The translations under genes and the position numbers were made by a program. Positions 21,176 through 33,600 of a DNA stretch of 64,000 nt are shown here, in pieces. Position 1 is the stretch's first letter; the number at the start of each line of letters is the position of its first letter. The notes below the pieces were generated by a model. It was given only the letters and a program-made list of their open reading frames with translations. It did no database searches and was not told where the DNA came from. Source of the DNA: Euryodendron excelsum (Eukaryota > Streptophyta > Magnoliopsida > Ericales > Pentaphylacaceae); contig CM065380.1 of NCBI GenBank assembly GCA_033060915.1, positions 42,503,001-42,567,000 of the forward strand, given 5' to 3'.

Positions 21176-24100
21176 ACCCGTCACCCGTGCCTAAACTGTG
21201 CTACGTGCCAAGTTTGGGGCCGTTCGGAGGCCGTTTGGGAATTTTGAGACGTTAATACCCAAAACTTAACATTTTATAGCTTAAGTTGTTCTGAAATAAA
21301 AATAATTTTATAACACCTAAACCGGGAGTCGTGTGACCATTCCGTTAGTTCCGACACGTCACCCGTGCCTAAATCGTGCTACGCACCAACTTTGGCACCG
21401 TTTGGAGGTCGTTTGGGGATTTGAACCTTTAATACCCGAAACTTAATACTTTATAACTTAGGTTGTTCTAAAACGGAAAAAAATTGATAACTCCAAAACC
21501 GAGGGTCGCGTGACCATTCCGTTAGTTCCCACACATCACCCGTGCCTAGACCGAGCTACTTGCCAAGTTTAGGGCCGTTCGAAGGCCGTTTGGAGATTTT
21601 TAGCCCGTAATTCCCAAAACCTAACACTTTATAACTTAAGTAGTTCTCAAATACAAACAATTTGATAACTTCCAAACCAATAGTCGCGTGACCATTCCAT
21701 CAGTTCCCACACGTCACCCGTGCCTAGACCGTGCTACGTACCAAGTTTGGAGCTGTTCGGAGACCGTTTGGGGATTTTGAGCCGTTAGTACCTAAAACTT
21801 AACACTTCACAACTTAAGTTGTTCTAAAATGAAAAAAAATTTGATAACTCCCAAACCGAAAGTCCCTTGACTATTCCGTCAGTTCCCACACGTCCCGTGT
21901 CAAGACTGTGCTATGTACTAAGTTTGGGGCCGTTTGAAGGCTGTTTGGGTATTTTGAGCCGTTAATATCCAGAACTTAACACTTTATAACTTAAGTTGTT
22001 CTAAAACGGAAAAAATTTGATAACTCCCAATCCGAGAGTCCCGTGACCATTCCGCCTATTTCCACACGTCTCGGGTGCCTAAACTATGCTACGTACCAAG
22101 TTTGGGGCCGTTTGGAGACCGTTTGGAGATTTTAAGCAGTTAAGTTAGGAGGCAGTTTGGAGATTTTGAGTCGTTAATACCCGAAACTTAACACTTTATA
22201 ACTTAACTTGTTCTAAAACGAAAAAAAATTTATAACTCCCAAACCGAGAGTCCCATGACCATTCCATCAAATCCCATACGTTACTCGTGCCTAAACCGTA
22301 CTACGCACCAAATTTGGGGCCGTTCTGAGGTCGTTTGGGGATTTTGAGTCATTAATACCCGAAACTTAACAGTTTATAACTTAAGTTGTTCTAAAACACA
22401 AACAATTTGATAACTCCCTAACCGATAGTCGCGTGACCATTCTGTCAGCTCTCACACGTCGCCCCTGCCTAGACCGTGCTACGTACCAAGTTTAGGGCCG
22501 TTCGGAGGGCATTTGCGGATTTTAAGCCGTTAATACCCGAAATTTAACACTTTATAACTTAAGTTGTTCTAAAATGGACAAAATTTGATAACTCCCAAAC
22601 CAAGAGTCCCGTAACTATTCCGTTAGTTCTCAAACGTCACTCGTGCCTAAACCGTACTACGTATTAAGTTTGAGACCGTTCTGCGGCCGTTTGGAAATTT
22701 TTAGCCGGTAATACCCAAAAATTAACACTTTATAACTTAAGTTGTTCTAAAAGACAAACAATTTGATAACTCTGAAACCGATAGTCGCATGACTATTCTG
22801 TCAGTTCCCACACGTCACCCTAGCCTAGATAGTGCTACGTACCAAGTTTGGGGCTGTTCGAAGGCCATTTGAGGATTTTGAGCCGTTAATATCCAAAACT
22901 TAACACTTTATAACTTAAGTTGTTCTAGAACGGAAAAAATTTGATAACTCCCAAACCGGGAGTCGGGTGGCCATTCTGTCAGTTCCCACATGTCACCCAT
23001 GCCTAGACCATGCTACATACCAAGTTTGAGGCCGTTTGGAGGCTGTTTGGGGATTTTGAGCTGTTAATACCTGAAACTTAACACTTTATAACTTAAGTTA
23101 TTGTAAAATAAAAAAAAATTGATAACTCCCAAACTGAGAGTCCTGTTACCATTCCATCAGTTCACACATGTCACTTATGCCTAGACCTTGCTACGTGCCA
23201 AATTTGGGGCCGTTCGGAGGCCGTTTAAGGATTTTGAGACGTTAATACCCAAAACTTAACATTTTACAGCTTAAGTTGTTCTAAAACAGAAACATTTTGA
23301 TAACACCTAAACCGGGAGTCGCGTGACCAATCTGTCAGTTTCGACATGTCACCCGTGCCAAGACCATGCCACATACCAAGTTTGGCGCCGTTTGGAGGCC
23401 GTTTGAAAATTTTGAGCCATTAATACCCGAAACTTAATACTTTATAACTTAGGTTGTTCTAAAATGGAAAAAAATTGATAACCCCCAAACCGGGAATCGC
23501 GTGACCACTCTATCAGTTTCCACACGTCACCCGTGCCTAGACTGAGCTACTTGCCAAGTTTGGGGCCGTTTGGAGGCCGTTTGGGATTTTTAGCCCTTAA
23601 TCCCCGAAACCTCACACTTTATAGCTTAAGTTGTTCTAAAATACAAACAATTTGATAACTCCTAAACCAATTGTCGCGCGACCATTCCATCAATTCCCAC
23701 ACGTCCCCCGTGCCTAGACCGTGCTACGTGCCAAGTTTAGAGCCGTTCGGAGACCGTTTGGGGATTTTGAGCCATTAGTACCCAAAACTTAACACATTAT
23801 AACTTAAGTTGTTCTAAAATGAAAAAAATTTAATAACTCCCAGACCGAAAGTCCCGTGATTATTTCGTCAATTCCTACACGTCACTCGTGCCAGGACTGT
23901 GCTACGTACCAAGTTTGGGGCCGTTCGGACGCTGTTTGGGAATTTTAAGTCGTTAATACCCGAAACTTAACACTTTATAACATAAGTTGTTCTACAACAC
24001 AATCACTTTGATAACTCCCAAGACGATAGTCGAGTGACCATTCTGTCAGTTCCCACATATCACCTCTATATAGACCGTGCTACGTACCAAGTTTGGGGCC

Positions 24101-27100
24101 GTTTGAAGGCTATTTAGGGATTTTGAGCTATTAATATCCGAAACTTAACATTTTATAACTAAAGTTGTTCTAAAACGGAAAACATTTTATAACTCCCAAA
24201 TCGAGAGTCCCGTGACTATTCTGTCAAATCCCACACGTCACCCGTGACTAGACCGTACTATGTACCAAGTTTATGACCGTTTGGAGGCCGTTTGAAGATT
24301 TTAAGCTGTTAATACCCGAAACTTAACACTTTATAACTTTAGTTGTTCTAAAACACAAACAATTTGATAACTCTCAAACCGATAGTCGCGTGATCATTCT
24401 GTCAATTCCCACATATTACCCCTTCCTCGTCCATGCTACGTGCCAAGTTTGGGACCGTTCGGAGGTCGTTTGGAGATTTTGGGCCGTTAATACCCAAAAC
24501 TTAACACTTTATAACTTAAGTTGTTCTTAAACGGAAAAAATTTGATAACTCCCACACCAAGAGTCCCGTGACTATTCCGTCAGTTCCCACCCATCACCCA
24601 TTCATAGATCGTGCTATGTACAAAGTTTGGGGCCGTTCGGAGGCCGTTTGGGGATTTTGAGTCGTTAATTCTCGAAACTTAACACTTTATAACTTAAGTT
24701 ATTTTAAAACACAAACAATTTGATAACTCTCAAAGCGATAGTCGCGTGGCCATTCTGTCAGCTCCCGTACGTCACCCCTGCCTAAACCGTGCTATGTACC
24801 AAGTTTGGGGCTGTTTGGAGGCCGTTTGGGGATTTGGTGCCGTTAATACCCAAAACTTAACGCTTTATAACTTAAGTTATTTTAAAACGGAAAAAAATTG
24901 ATAACTCCCAAACCGAGAGACCCGTGACTATTCTGTCAAGTGCCACACGTCAGTCGTGCCTAGATCGTGCTACGTACCAAGTTTGGGGCCGTTCGGAGGC
25001 CGTTTGGCGATTTTTTGCCGTTATTACCCGAAACTTAACAATTTAAAACTTAAGTTGTTCTAAAACAGGAACAATTTGATAACTCGCAAACCGATAGTCG
25101 TGTGACCATTCGGTCAGTTCTTACACGTGACCCTTGCCTTGACTGTGCTACGTAACAATTTTAGGGACGTTCGGATGCCATTTGGGGATTTTGAGTCGTT
25201 AAAACCCAAAACTTAACACTTCATAACTTAAGTTGTTTTAAAACGGAAAAAACTGGATAACTCCTAAACCGGGAGTCGGGTGACCATTCTGGCAGTTCCC
25301 ACACATCACTTGTGTTTAGACCGTGCTATGTACCAAGTTTGGGGCCGTTCGAAGGCCGTTTGGGCATTTAGAGCCGTTAATACCCAAAACTTAATACTTT
25401 ATGACTTATGTTATTCTAAAACGGAAAAAATTCTATAACTCCCAAACCGAGACTACCGTGACCATTCCGTCTATTCCCACACGTTACGCGTGCCTAGACT
25501 GTGCTACATACCAAGTTAGGAGTCGTTCGGAGGCCAATTGGGGATTTTGAACATTAATACCCGAAGCTTAACACTTTATAACTTAACTTGTTCTAAAACG
25601 AAAAAAATTTGGTAACTCCCAAACCGAGAGTCCCGTGACTATTCTGTCAAAACCCACACGTCACCGTTGCCTAGACCGCGCTACGTACCAAGTTTGTGGC
25701 CGTTTGGAGGCCGTTTGAGGATTTTGAGCTATTAATACCTGAAACTTAACACTTTATAACTTAAGTTGTTCTAAAACACAAACAATTTGGTAACTCCCAA
25801 ACCAATAGCCACGTGATTATTCTGTCTGTTAGTCCTCACCCATCACCCCTTCTTGTCCAGGCTACGTACCAAGTTTGGGATCGTTCGGAGGCCGTTTGGG
25901 AATTTTGTGCTGTTAATACCCAAAACTTAACACTTTATAACTTAAGTTGTTCTTCAATAGAAAAAATTTGATAACTTCCAAACCGAGAGTCCCGTGACTA
26001 TTCCGTTAATTTCCACCCGTCACCCATTCGTAGACCGTGCTATGTACCAAGTTCGGAGCCGTTCGGAGGCCGTTTGGGAATTTTGAGTCGTTAATTTTCA
26101 AAACTTAACACTTTATAACTTAAGTTGTTTTAAAACACAAACAATTTGATAGCTCCCAAATCGACAGTCGCGTGACCATTCCGTCAGGTTCTACACGTCA
26201 CTCCTGCCTAGACCCTGCTATGTACCAAGTTTAGGGCCGTTCGGAGGCCGTTTGGGGATTTTGTGCTGTTAATACCCAAAACTTAACACTTCATAACTTA
26301 AGTTTTTCTAAAACAGAAAAAATTGATAACTCCCAAACCAGGAGTCACGTGACAACTCCGTCAGTTCCCACATATCACCCGTGCCAACACCGTGCTACGT
26401 TCCAAGTTTGGGGCCGTGTGGAGGCTGTTTGGAGATTTTGAGCCGTTATTATCCGAAACTTAATACTTTATAACTTAAGTTATTCTAAAATAGAAAAAAT
26501 TAATAACTCTCAAACCGAGAGTCGTGTGACCATTCTGTCAGTTCCCACACATCACCAGTGCCTAGATCGTGCTACGTACCAACTTTGGGGCTGTTTGGAG
26601 GTTGTTTGGGGATTCTAAGCCGTTAATACCCGAAACTAAATACTTTATAATTAAAGTTATTAAAAAACAAAAAAAAAATTTGATAACCCCCAAACTGAGA
26701 GTCTTGTGACCATTCTGTCAGTTTCCACACGTCACTCGTGCTTAGACCATACTACGAACCAAGTTTGGGGTCGTTTAGAGGCCGTTTGGGGATTTTGAGC
26801 CGTTAATACCTGAAACTTAACACTTTATAACTTAACTTGTTCTAAAACAGAAAAAATTTGATAACTCTCAAACCGAGAGTCCCGTTACTATTCCGTCATG
26901 TCCCACACGTCATACGTGCCTAGACCATGCTACGTACCAAGTTAGGGGCTGATCGGAGGCCGTTTGGCGATTTTTAGCCGTTATTACCCAAAAATAACAA
27001 TTTATAACTGAAGTTGTTCCACAACACAAACAATTTGATAACTCCCAAATCGATAGTCACGTGATAATTCTGTCAGATCCCACACGTCACCCATACCTTG

Positions 27101-29296
27101 ACCATGCTACGTACTAAGTTTGGTGTCATTCGGAGGCCGTATGGGGATTTTGAGCCGTTAAAATAAAAAACTTAACATTTTATAACTTAAGTTGTTCTAA
27201 AACGGAAAAAATTTGATAAATCCCAAACCGGGAGTCGGTTGACCATTCCGTCAGTTCCCACACGTCACCCGTATTTAGACTGTCCTACGTACCAAGTTTG
27301 GGGCCGTTCAGAGGCCGTTTGGATATTTTGAGCCGTTAATACCTAAAACTTAACACTTTATAACTTAAGTTATTCTAAAACAGAAAAAATTTGATAACTC
27401 CCAAACCGAGAGTCCTGTGACCATTCCGTCTGTTCCCACACATCACCCGTGCCTAGACCGTGTTACGTACCAAGTTTGGAGTCGTTCGGATACCGTTTGG
27501 GAATTTTGAGCCGTTAATACCCGAAACTTAACACTTTATAACTTAACTAGTTCTAAAACGGAAGCAATTTGGTAACTCCCAAACCGGGGGTCGCGTGACC
27601 ATTCCGTCAACTCCCACACGTCACCGGTACCAAGACCTTGCTACGTACCAAGTTTGGGGCTATTTGGAGATTTTGAGCCGTTAATACCCGAAACTTAACA
27701 CTTTATAACATAAGTTGTTCTATAACACAAATAATTTGATAACTCCTAAACCGACAGTCGCGTGACCATTCCGTCAGTTCCCACACGTCTCCCCTGCCTA
27801 GACCGTGCTACGTACCAAGTTTGGGGCCATTTGAAGGCTGTTAATATCCGAAACTTAACAGTTTATAACTTAAGTTGTTCTAAAAGGGAAAAAATTTGAT
27901 AACTCCCAAACCGAGAGTCCCATCACCATTCCGTCTATTCCCACACGTGACCCGTGCCTAGATCGTGCTACGTACCAAATTTGTGGCCGTTTGGATGCCG
28001 TTTGAGGATTTAGAGCCGTTAATATCTAAAACTTAACACTTTATTACTTAAGTTGTTCTAAAACGAAAAAAATTTGATAACTCCCAAACCGAGAGTCCCG
28101 TGACCATTCCGTCAGTTCCCACACGTCACCCGTTCCTAGACCGTGCAATACACCATGTTTGTGGCCGTTTGGAGGCCGTTTGAGGATTTTGAGCCGTTAA
28201 TACCCGAAACTTAACACTTTATAACTTAACTTGTTCTAAAACGGAAAAAATTTGAGAACTCCCAAACCAAGAGTCTCATGACTATTCCGTCAAGTTCCAC
28301 AAGTCACCAGTGCTTAGGCCATGCAACGTACCAAGTTTGGGGCTGTTCGGAGGCCGTTTCGGGATTTCGAGCCGTTAATACTCGAAACTTAACACTTTAT
28401 AACTTAAGTTGTTCTAAAACACAAACAATTTGATAACCCCCAAACCGATAGTCACGTGACCATTCTGTCAGTTCCCACATGTCACCCCTGCCTTGACAGT
28501 GCTACGTACCAAGTTTGGGGCCATTCGGAGGCCGTTTCGGGATTTTTAGCCGTTAATACCCAAAACTTAACACTTTATAACTTAAGTTGTTTTAAAACGA
28601 AAAAAATTTGTTAACTCCCAAACCGGGAGTTGGGTGACCATTTCATCAGTTTTTACACGTCACCCGTGTTTAGACCGTGCTACGTACAAAGTTTGGGGCC
28701 GTTCGGAGGCCGTTTGGGAATTTTGAGCTGTTAATACCCAAAACATAACACTTCATAACTTAAGTTACTTTAAAACGGAAAAAATTTGATAACTCCCAAA
28801 CCGGGAGTCGTATGACCGTTCCGTCAGTTCTAACACGTCACCCGTGCCTAGACCCTGCTTCGTAGCAAATTTGGGCCCGTTCGGAGGCCGTTTGGGGATT
28901 TTGAGCCGTTAATACTCGAAACTCAACACTTCATAACTTAACTAGTTCTAAAACAGGAAACAATTTGATAACTCCTAAACTGGGAGTCACGTGGCCATTC
29001 TGTTAGTTCCCACACGTCACGCGTGCCAAGACTGTGCTACGTACCAAGTTTGGGGCCGTTCGGAAGGATTTTAAGCTGTTCATACCCGAAACTTAACACT
29101 TTATAACAAAATTTCTTAAGCACAAACAATTTGATAACTCCCAAACCGACAGTCGCGTGACCATTCCGTCAATTCCCACACGTCACCCCTGCTTAGACTG
29201 CGCTACGTACCAAGTTTGGGGCAGTTTGAAGCCTGTTTAGGAATTTTGAGCCGTTAATATCTGAAACTTAACACTTTATAACTTAAGTTGTTCTAA

Positions 29297-29650
29297 AACG
29301 AAAAAATTAGATAACTCCCAAACTGAGAGTCCCGTGACCATTCCGTCAGTTCTCATACGTCACACGTGCCTAGACTGTGCTACGTACCAAGTTTGGGGCC
29401 GTTTTGAAGCCATTTGGAGATTTTGCGCTGTTAATATCCGAAATTTAACACTTTATAACTTAAGTTGTTCTAAAACGGAAAAATTAGATAACTCTCAAAC
29501 TGAGAGTCCCGTGACCATTCTGTCAGTTCTCATACGTCACACATGCCTAGACTGTGCTACGTACCAAGTTTGGGGCCGTTTTGAAGCCATTTGGAGATTT
29601 TGCGCTGTTAATACCCGAAATTTAACACTTTATAACTTAACTTGTTCTAA
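29297..29650 (+). repeat. Recently duplicated adjacent monomers
   Basis: Two neighbouring monomers (about 29297-29473 and 29474-29650) share variants found nowhere else nearby (AGTTCTCATACGTCACAC, GAAGCCATTTGGAGATTTTG). They are much more alike than typical neighbours. The open frame across them is a by-product. Confidence 0.7.
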
Positions 29651-32294
29651 ACCGAAAAAAATTTGATAACTCCCAAACCGAGAGTCCCGTGACTATTCGT
29701 CAAATCCCACACATCACCTGTGCCTAGACCATGCTACGTACCAAGTTTGGGGCCATTTGGGAATTTTGAGCCCTTAGTACGCAAAACTTAACACTTTATA
29801 ACTTAAGTTGTGCAAAAACACAAACAATTTTATAACTCCCAAACCGATAGTCGCGTGATCATTCTGTCAGTTTCCACAGATCACCCCTTCCTCGTCCATG
29901 CAACGTACCAAGTTTGAGACCGTTCGGAGGCCGTTTGGGAATTTTGAGCCGTTAATACCCAAGACTTAACACATTATAACTTAAGTTATTCTTAAACGGA
30001 AAAATTTTGATAACTCCCAAACTAATAGTCGCGTGACCATTCCATCAGCTCCCACACGTCACCCCTGCCTGGACCGTGATACGTACCAAATTTGGGGCCG
30101 TTCGGAGGCCGTTTGGGGATTTTGTGCCGTTAATTCCTACAACGTAACACTTTATAACTTAAGTTGTTCTAAAATGGAAAAAATTTGATAACTCCCAAAC
30201 CGGGAGTCAGGTGACCATTCCGTCAATTCTAACATGTCACTCGTGCCTAGACCATGCTACGTACCAAGTTTGGGGCCGTTTGGAGGCTGTTTGGTTATTT
30301 TGAGCTGTTAATACCCAAAACATTGCACTTTATAACTTAAGTTGTTTTAAAATGAAAAAAAATTAATAACTCACAAAGCGAAAGTCACGCGACCATTCTG
30401 TCTATTCCCACACGTTACCCGTGCCTAAACCGTGCTACATACCAACTTTGGGGCCCTTTGGAGGCCATTTGGGGATTTTGAGCCATTAATACCTGAAACT
30501 TAACACTTTATAACTTAAATTGTTCTAAAACGGAAAAAATTGGATAGCTCCCAAACCGAGTGTCCAGTGACCATTCTGTCAGTTCCCACACATCACCCTT
30601 GCCTAGACCGTGCTACATACTAAGTTTGGGGCCGTTTAGAGGCCGTTTGGGGATTTTAAGCCGTTAATATCCGAAACTTAACACTTTATAACTTAACTTG
30701 TTCTGAAATGAAAAAAAATTTGATAACCCCCAAACCGAGAGTCCCGTGACTATTCCGTTAAGTCCCACATGTGACCCGTGCCTAGACCGTGCTGCGTATC
30801 AAGTTTGGGGCCATTCGGAGGCCGTTCGGAGATTTTGAGCCGTTAATACCCGAAACTTAACACTTTATAACTTAAGTTGTTCTAAAACACAAACAATTTG
30901 ATAACTCTCAAACCGATAGTCGCGTGACCATTCTGTCAGTTCCCACATGTCACCCTTGCCTTGACCATGCTACGTAACAAGTTTGGGCCATTCGGAGGCC
31001 ATTTGGGGATTTTGAGCCGTTAATACCTAAAACTTAACACTTTATAACTTAAGTTGTTCTACAATGAAAAAATTTTGATAACTCTCAAACCGGGAGTCGG
31101 GTGACCATTCCGTCAATTCCCACACATCACCCGTGTTTAGACGTGCTACGTACCAAGTTTGGGGCCGTTCGGAGGCAGTTTGGAGATTTTGAGCCGTTAA
31201 TACCAAAACTTAACATTATATAACTTAAGTTGTTCTAAAACGGAAAAATATTTGATAACTCCCAAACCGAGAGTCCCGTGACCATTCCGTCTGTTCCCAC
31301 ACGTCACTCGTGTTTAGACCATGCTACGTACCAAGTTTAGAGTCGTTCGGAGGCCGTTTGGGGATTTTGAGTCGTTAATATCCGAAACTTAATACTTTAT
31401 AACTTAACTAGTTCTAAAATGGAAACAATTTGATAACTCCCAAACCGGGAGTCGCGTGACCATTCCGTCAATTCCCATATGTCACCCATGCCTAGGCCAT
31501 GCTACGTACCAAGTTTGGGACCATGTGGAGGCCGTTTGGGGATTTGTGCCGTTAATACCCAAAACTTAACACTTTATAACTTAAGTTGTTCTAAAACAAA
31601 AAAAATTGATAACTCCCAAACCGATAGTCGCGTGGCCATTCCGTTAGTTCCCACACGTCACCATGCCTATACCGTGCTACGTACCAAGTTTGGGGCCGTT
31701 CGGAGGCCGTTTGGGAATTTTGAGCCGTTAATACTCAAAATTTAATACTTTATAACTTAAGTTGTTCTAAAACAGAAAAAAATTGATAACTCCTAAATCG
31801 AGAGTCGTGTGCCCATTTACTTTAAGTTCCCACACGTCACCAGTGCCTAGACCATGCTATGTATCAAGTTTGGGGCCATTCGGAGGTCGTTTGGAGATTT
31901 TGAGCCGTTAATACTTGAAACTTGACACCTTATACCTTAAGTTGTTCTGAAACGGAAAAAATTTATAACTCCCAAACCGAGAGTCGCGTGACCATTTCGT
32001 TAGTTCTCACACGTCACCCGTGCCTAGACCGTGCTACGTACCAAATTTGGGGCCTTTCGGAGACCATTTAGGGATTTTGAGCCGTTAATCTCCGAAACTT
32101 AATACTAAAATAACTTAAGTTGTTCTAAAACCGAAAAAATTTGATAGCTCTCAAACTAAGAATCGTTTGACCATTCCGTCAGTTCCCACACGTCACTCAA
32201 GCCTAGACCTTGCTACATAAATTAACTTGTTCTACAACCAAAATAATTTGATAACTCGCAAAATTTAATAACTGAAATCTAAAAACTAATGTAC

Positions 32295-32414
32295 CTACTC
32301 ATTAGGTCGTGGAGAAGCTAGTAGTGGCGTAGAAGGCAATGGAGATCTAGAAGGTATGTTGTCGTCGCCAACAAACTCCCGTAATGCTTGGTGGCCACTA
32401 GATGCACCGGGAAC
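32295..32414 (-). pseudogene. CACTA second gene, terminal exon
   Basis: On the minus strand, after an acceptor TTATAG, 39 codons are open and end with TAG at 32297-32295 (GHQALREFVGDDNIPSRSPL and a Pro/Ser-rich tail). It follows the exon at 33289-33600 in phase 0. It resembles the C-terminal tail of the second (TNP1/transposase_24-like) protein of plant CACTA elements. Satellite sequence begins about 20 bp downstream. Confidence 0.55.
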
Positions 32415-33288
32415 CTATAAATTCAAGATTAAACATATCATTAAACCCTGTCAAGAGTTATGAGATTAAACATATGATTATGAGTTGAATTTGAATCACG
32501 TGACCGAGACTTCCCATCAAGAGTTTTAAAGCTACCACAACCTCTTTTTCAGTAAAGCCCTCTCCAAACATAAAATGAAACCATAGGAACAAAATTTAAA
32601 TAACGTATGGCATTCTACTAAAAGAAACACTATACAAACCGGAAAATCACACAAAAAATTTATATACATTGACATGGTAGATTTGGGTCTTATCATATCA
32701 AATTAAAAGAATTACCAGTTGACAGAATTTAAGGGGCTATCTGATAAAACTAAAAATTAAGTGCTAAAAATATTTAGTATTGAATTTTGAGTGATAAAAT
32801 ATTTTTGTCCTCTAAGTTTCAACCCTCTTCATTATTACAATTTATTTTGAGTGACTTTTTATATAAAATATTTTTATCTATCTTAACTTTTTAAATAAGA
32901 AAATTTGCTTATCTATTTAAAAGTTATGTTCTATTCATGAAAATAATTAACAATAGCAATTGGCACTCAACATATTATTGAACTCGTGTCTCATTTAGTA
33001 AGATATGTGGGTACTAACTAGTCATTTTCTGCTAGTCATGTAAGAGTAAATCTGCTAGTCATTTTCCCTAATTAGCTAGATCTTCTGCCTTCTTTTTCAT
33101 ATAGTGTTTGTTCATTTTAAAGGCTTAATGTTGCTAATGGTCATTAGAAGAGGGATTAACCCTCGTCTTCATTGCATAAATAAGAGAAATTCCTAAATAA
33201 GAGAAATACCATAAAATGAAACTACATTTCCATATCGAATAAGGCAACATAAAATACATAAGCACCATACAAAATAAATTCATTTTAC
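32415..33288 (-). other. Probable CACTA intron
   Basis: Bounded on the minus strand by CAA|GTAAAATG and TTATAG|GTTCCC. It is A/T-rich, with no coding frame and no other feature visible. Confidence 0.5.
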
Positions 33289-33600
33289 TTGTCTACCCAA
33301 ATGTGGAGTTCCGCCTTCTTGGAATGCTATGGCCTGAGATACGATTGTGCCAACCAATTGTGTGAGATCATTCATCAACCGTGTCTTGACGTGCTCGAGT
33401 ACATGCTGAGCAATCTCCTCTAAATCGGGCAACTGTGTGGGCAGCTGTGATGGTGCTGTAGACTGAGAAGGTCCTGTACTCTATTGGTGCACTATAGTTG
33501 GCAATATGCCTGTGCCGTATGTTCTGGAATAACCATGTCCATCTTTACCAAACAAGTCTATGAAGATGACATCCTGAACTTCATCACTACGCTGTGTCTT
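33289..33600 (-). pseudogene. CACTA second gene (TNP1-like), C-terminal part
   Basis: On the minus strand the frame reads SDEVQDVIFIDLFGKDGHG, then a Gln/Pro/Ser stretch and EIAQHVLEHVKTRLMNDLTQ, with one in-frame stop near 33488. Phrases like DLFGKDGHG and the helical tail are typical of the second CACTA protein, thought to bind subterminal repeats. It is joined directly to the transposase gene at about 33600 by an internal deletion. Confidence 0.55.

Larger units (their letters stand above)
19058..32276 (+). repeat. Satellite array, monomer about 180 bp, about 73 copies
   Basis: Head-to-tail monomers of 177-181 bp. Recurrent words are AACTTAACACTTTATAACTT, GATAACTCCCAAACCGAGAG, GTGACCATTCCGTCAGTTCC, GCTACGTACCAAGTTTGGGG and CCGTTCGGAGGCCGTTTGG. 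Monomers diverge clearly from one another. Two broad types are visible: one with CGGAAAAAATTTG and GAGAGTCCCG, the other with ACACAAACAATTTG and GATAGTCGCG. The left edge is the E1 3' LTR, which cuts a monomer; the right edge is a decayed partial monomer next to the CACTA last exon. There are no genes inside. Confidence 0.95.

Noticed and set aside
29334..31745. Open frames in the satellite (29334-29666, 31479-31745)
   Set aside because: They are accidental frames in tandem monomers, absent from most copies.
19058..32276. Regular repeats considered as a CRISPR array
   Set aside because: Repeats are contiguous monomers of about 180 bp without spacers, in a plant genome.
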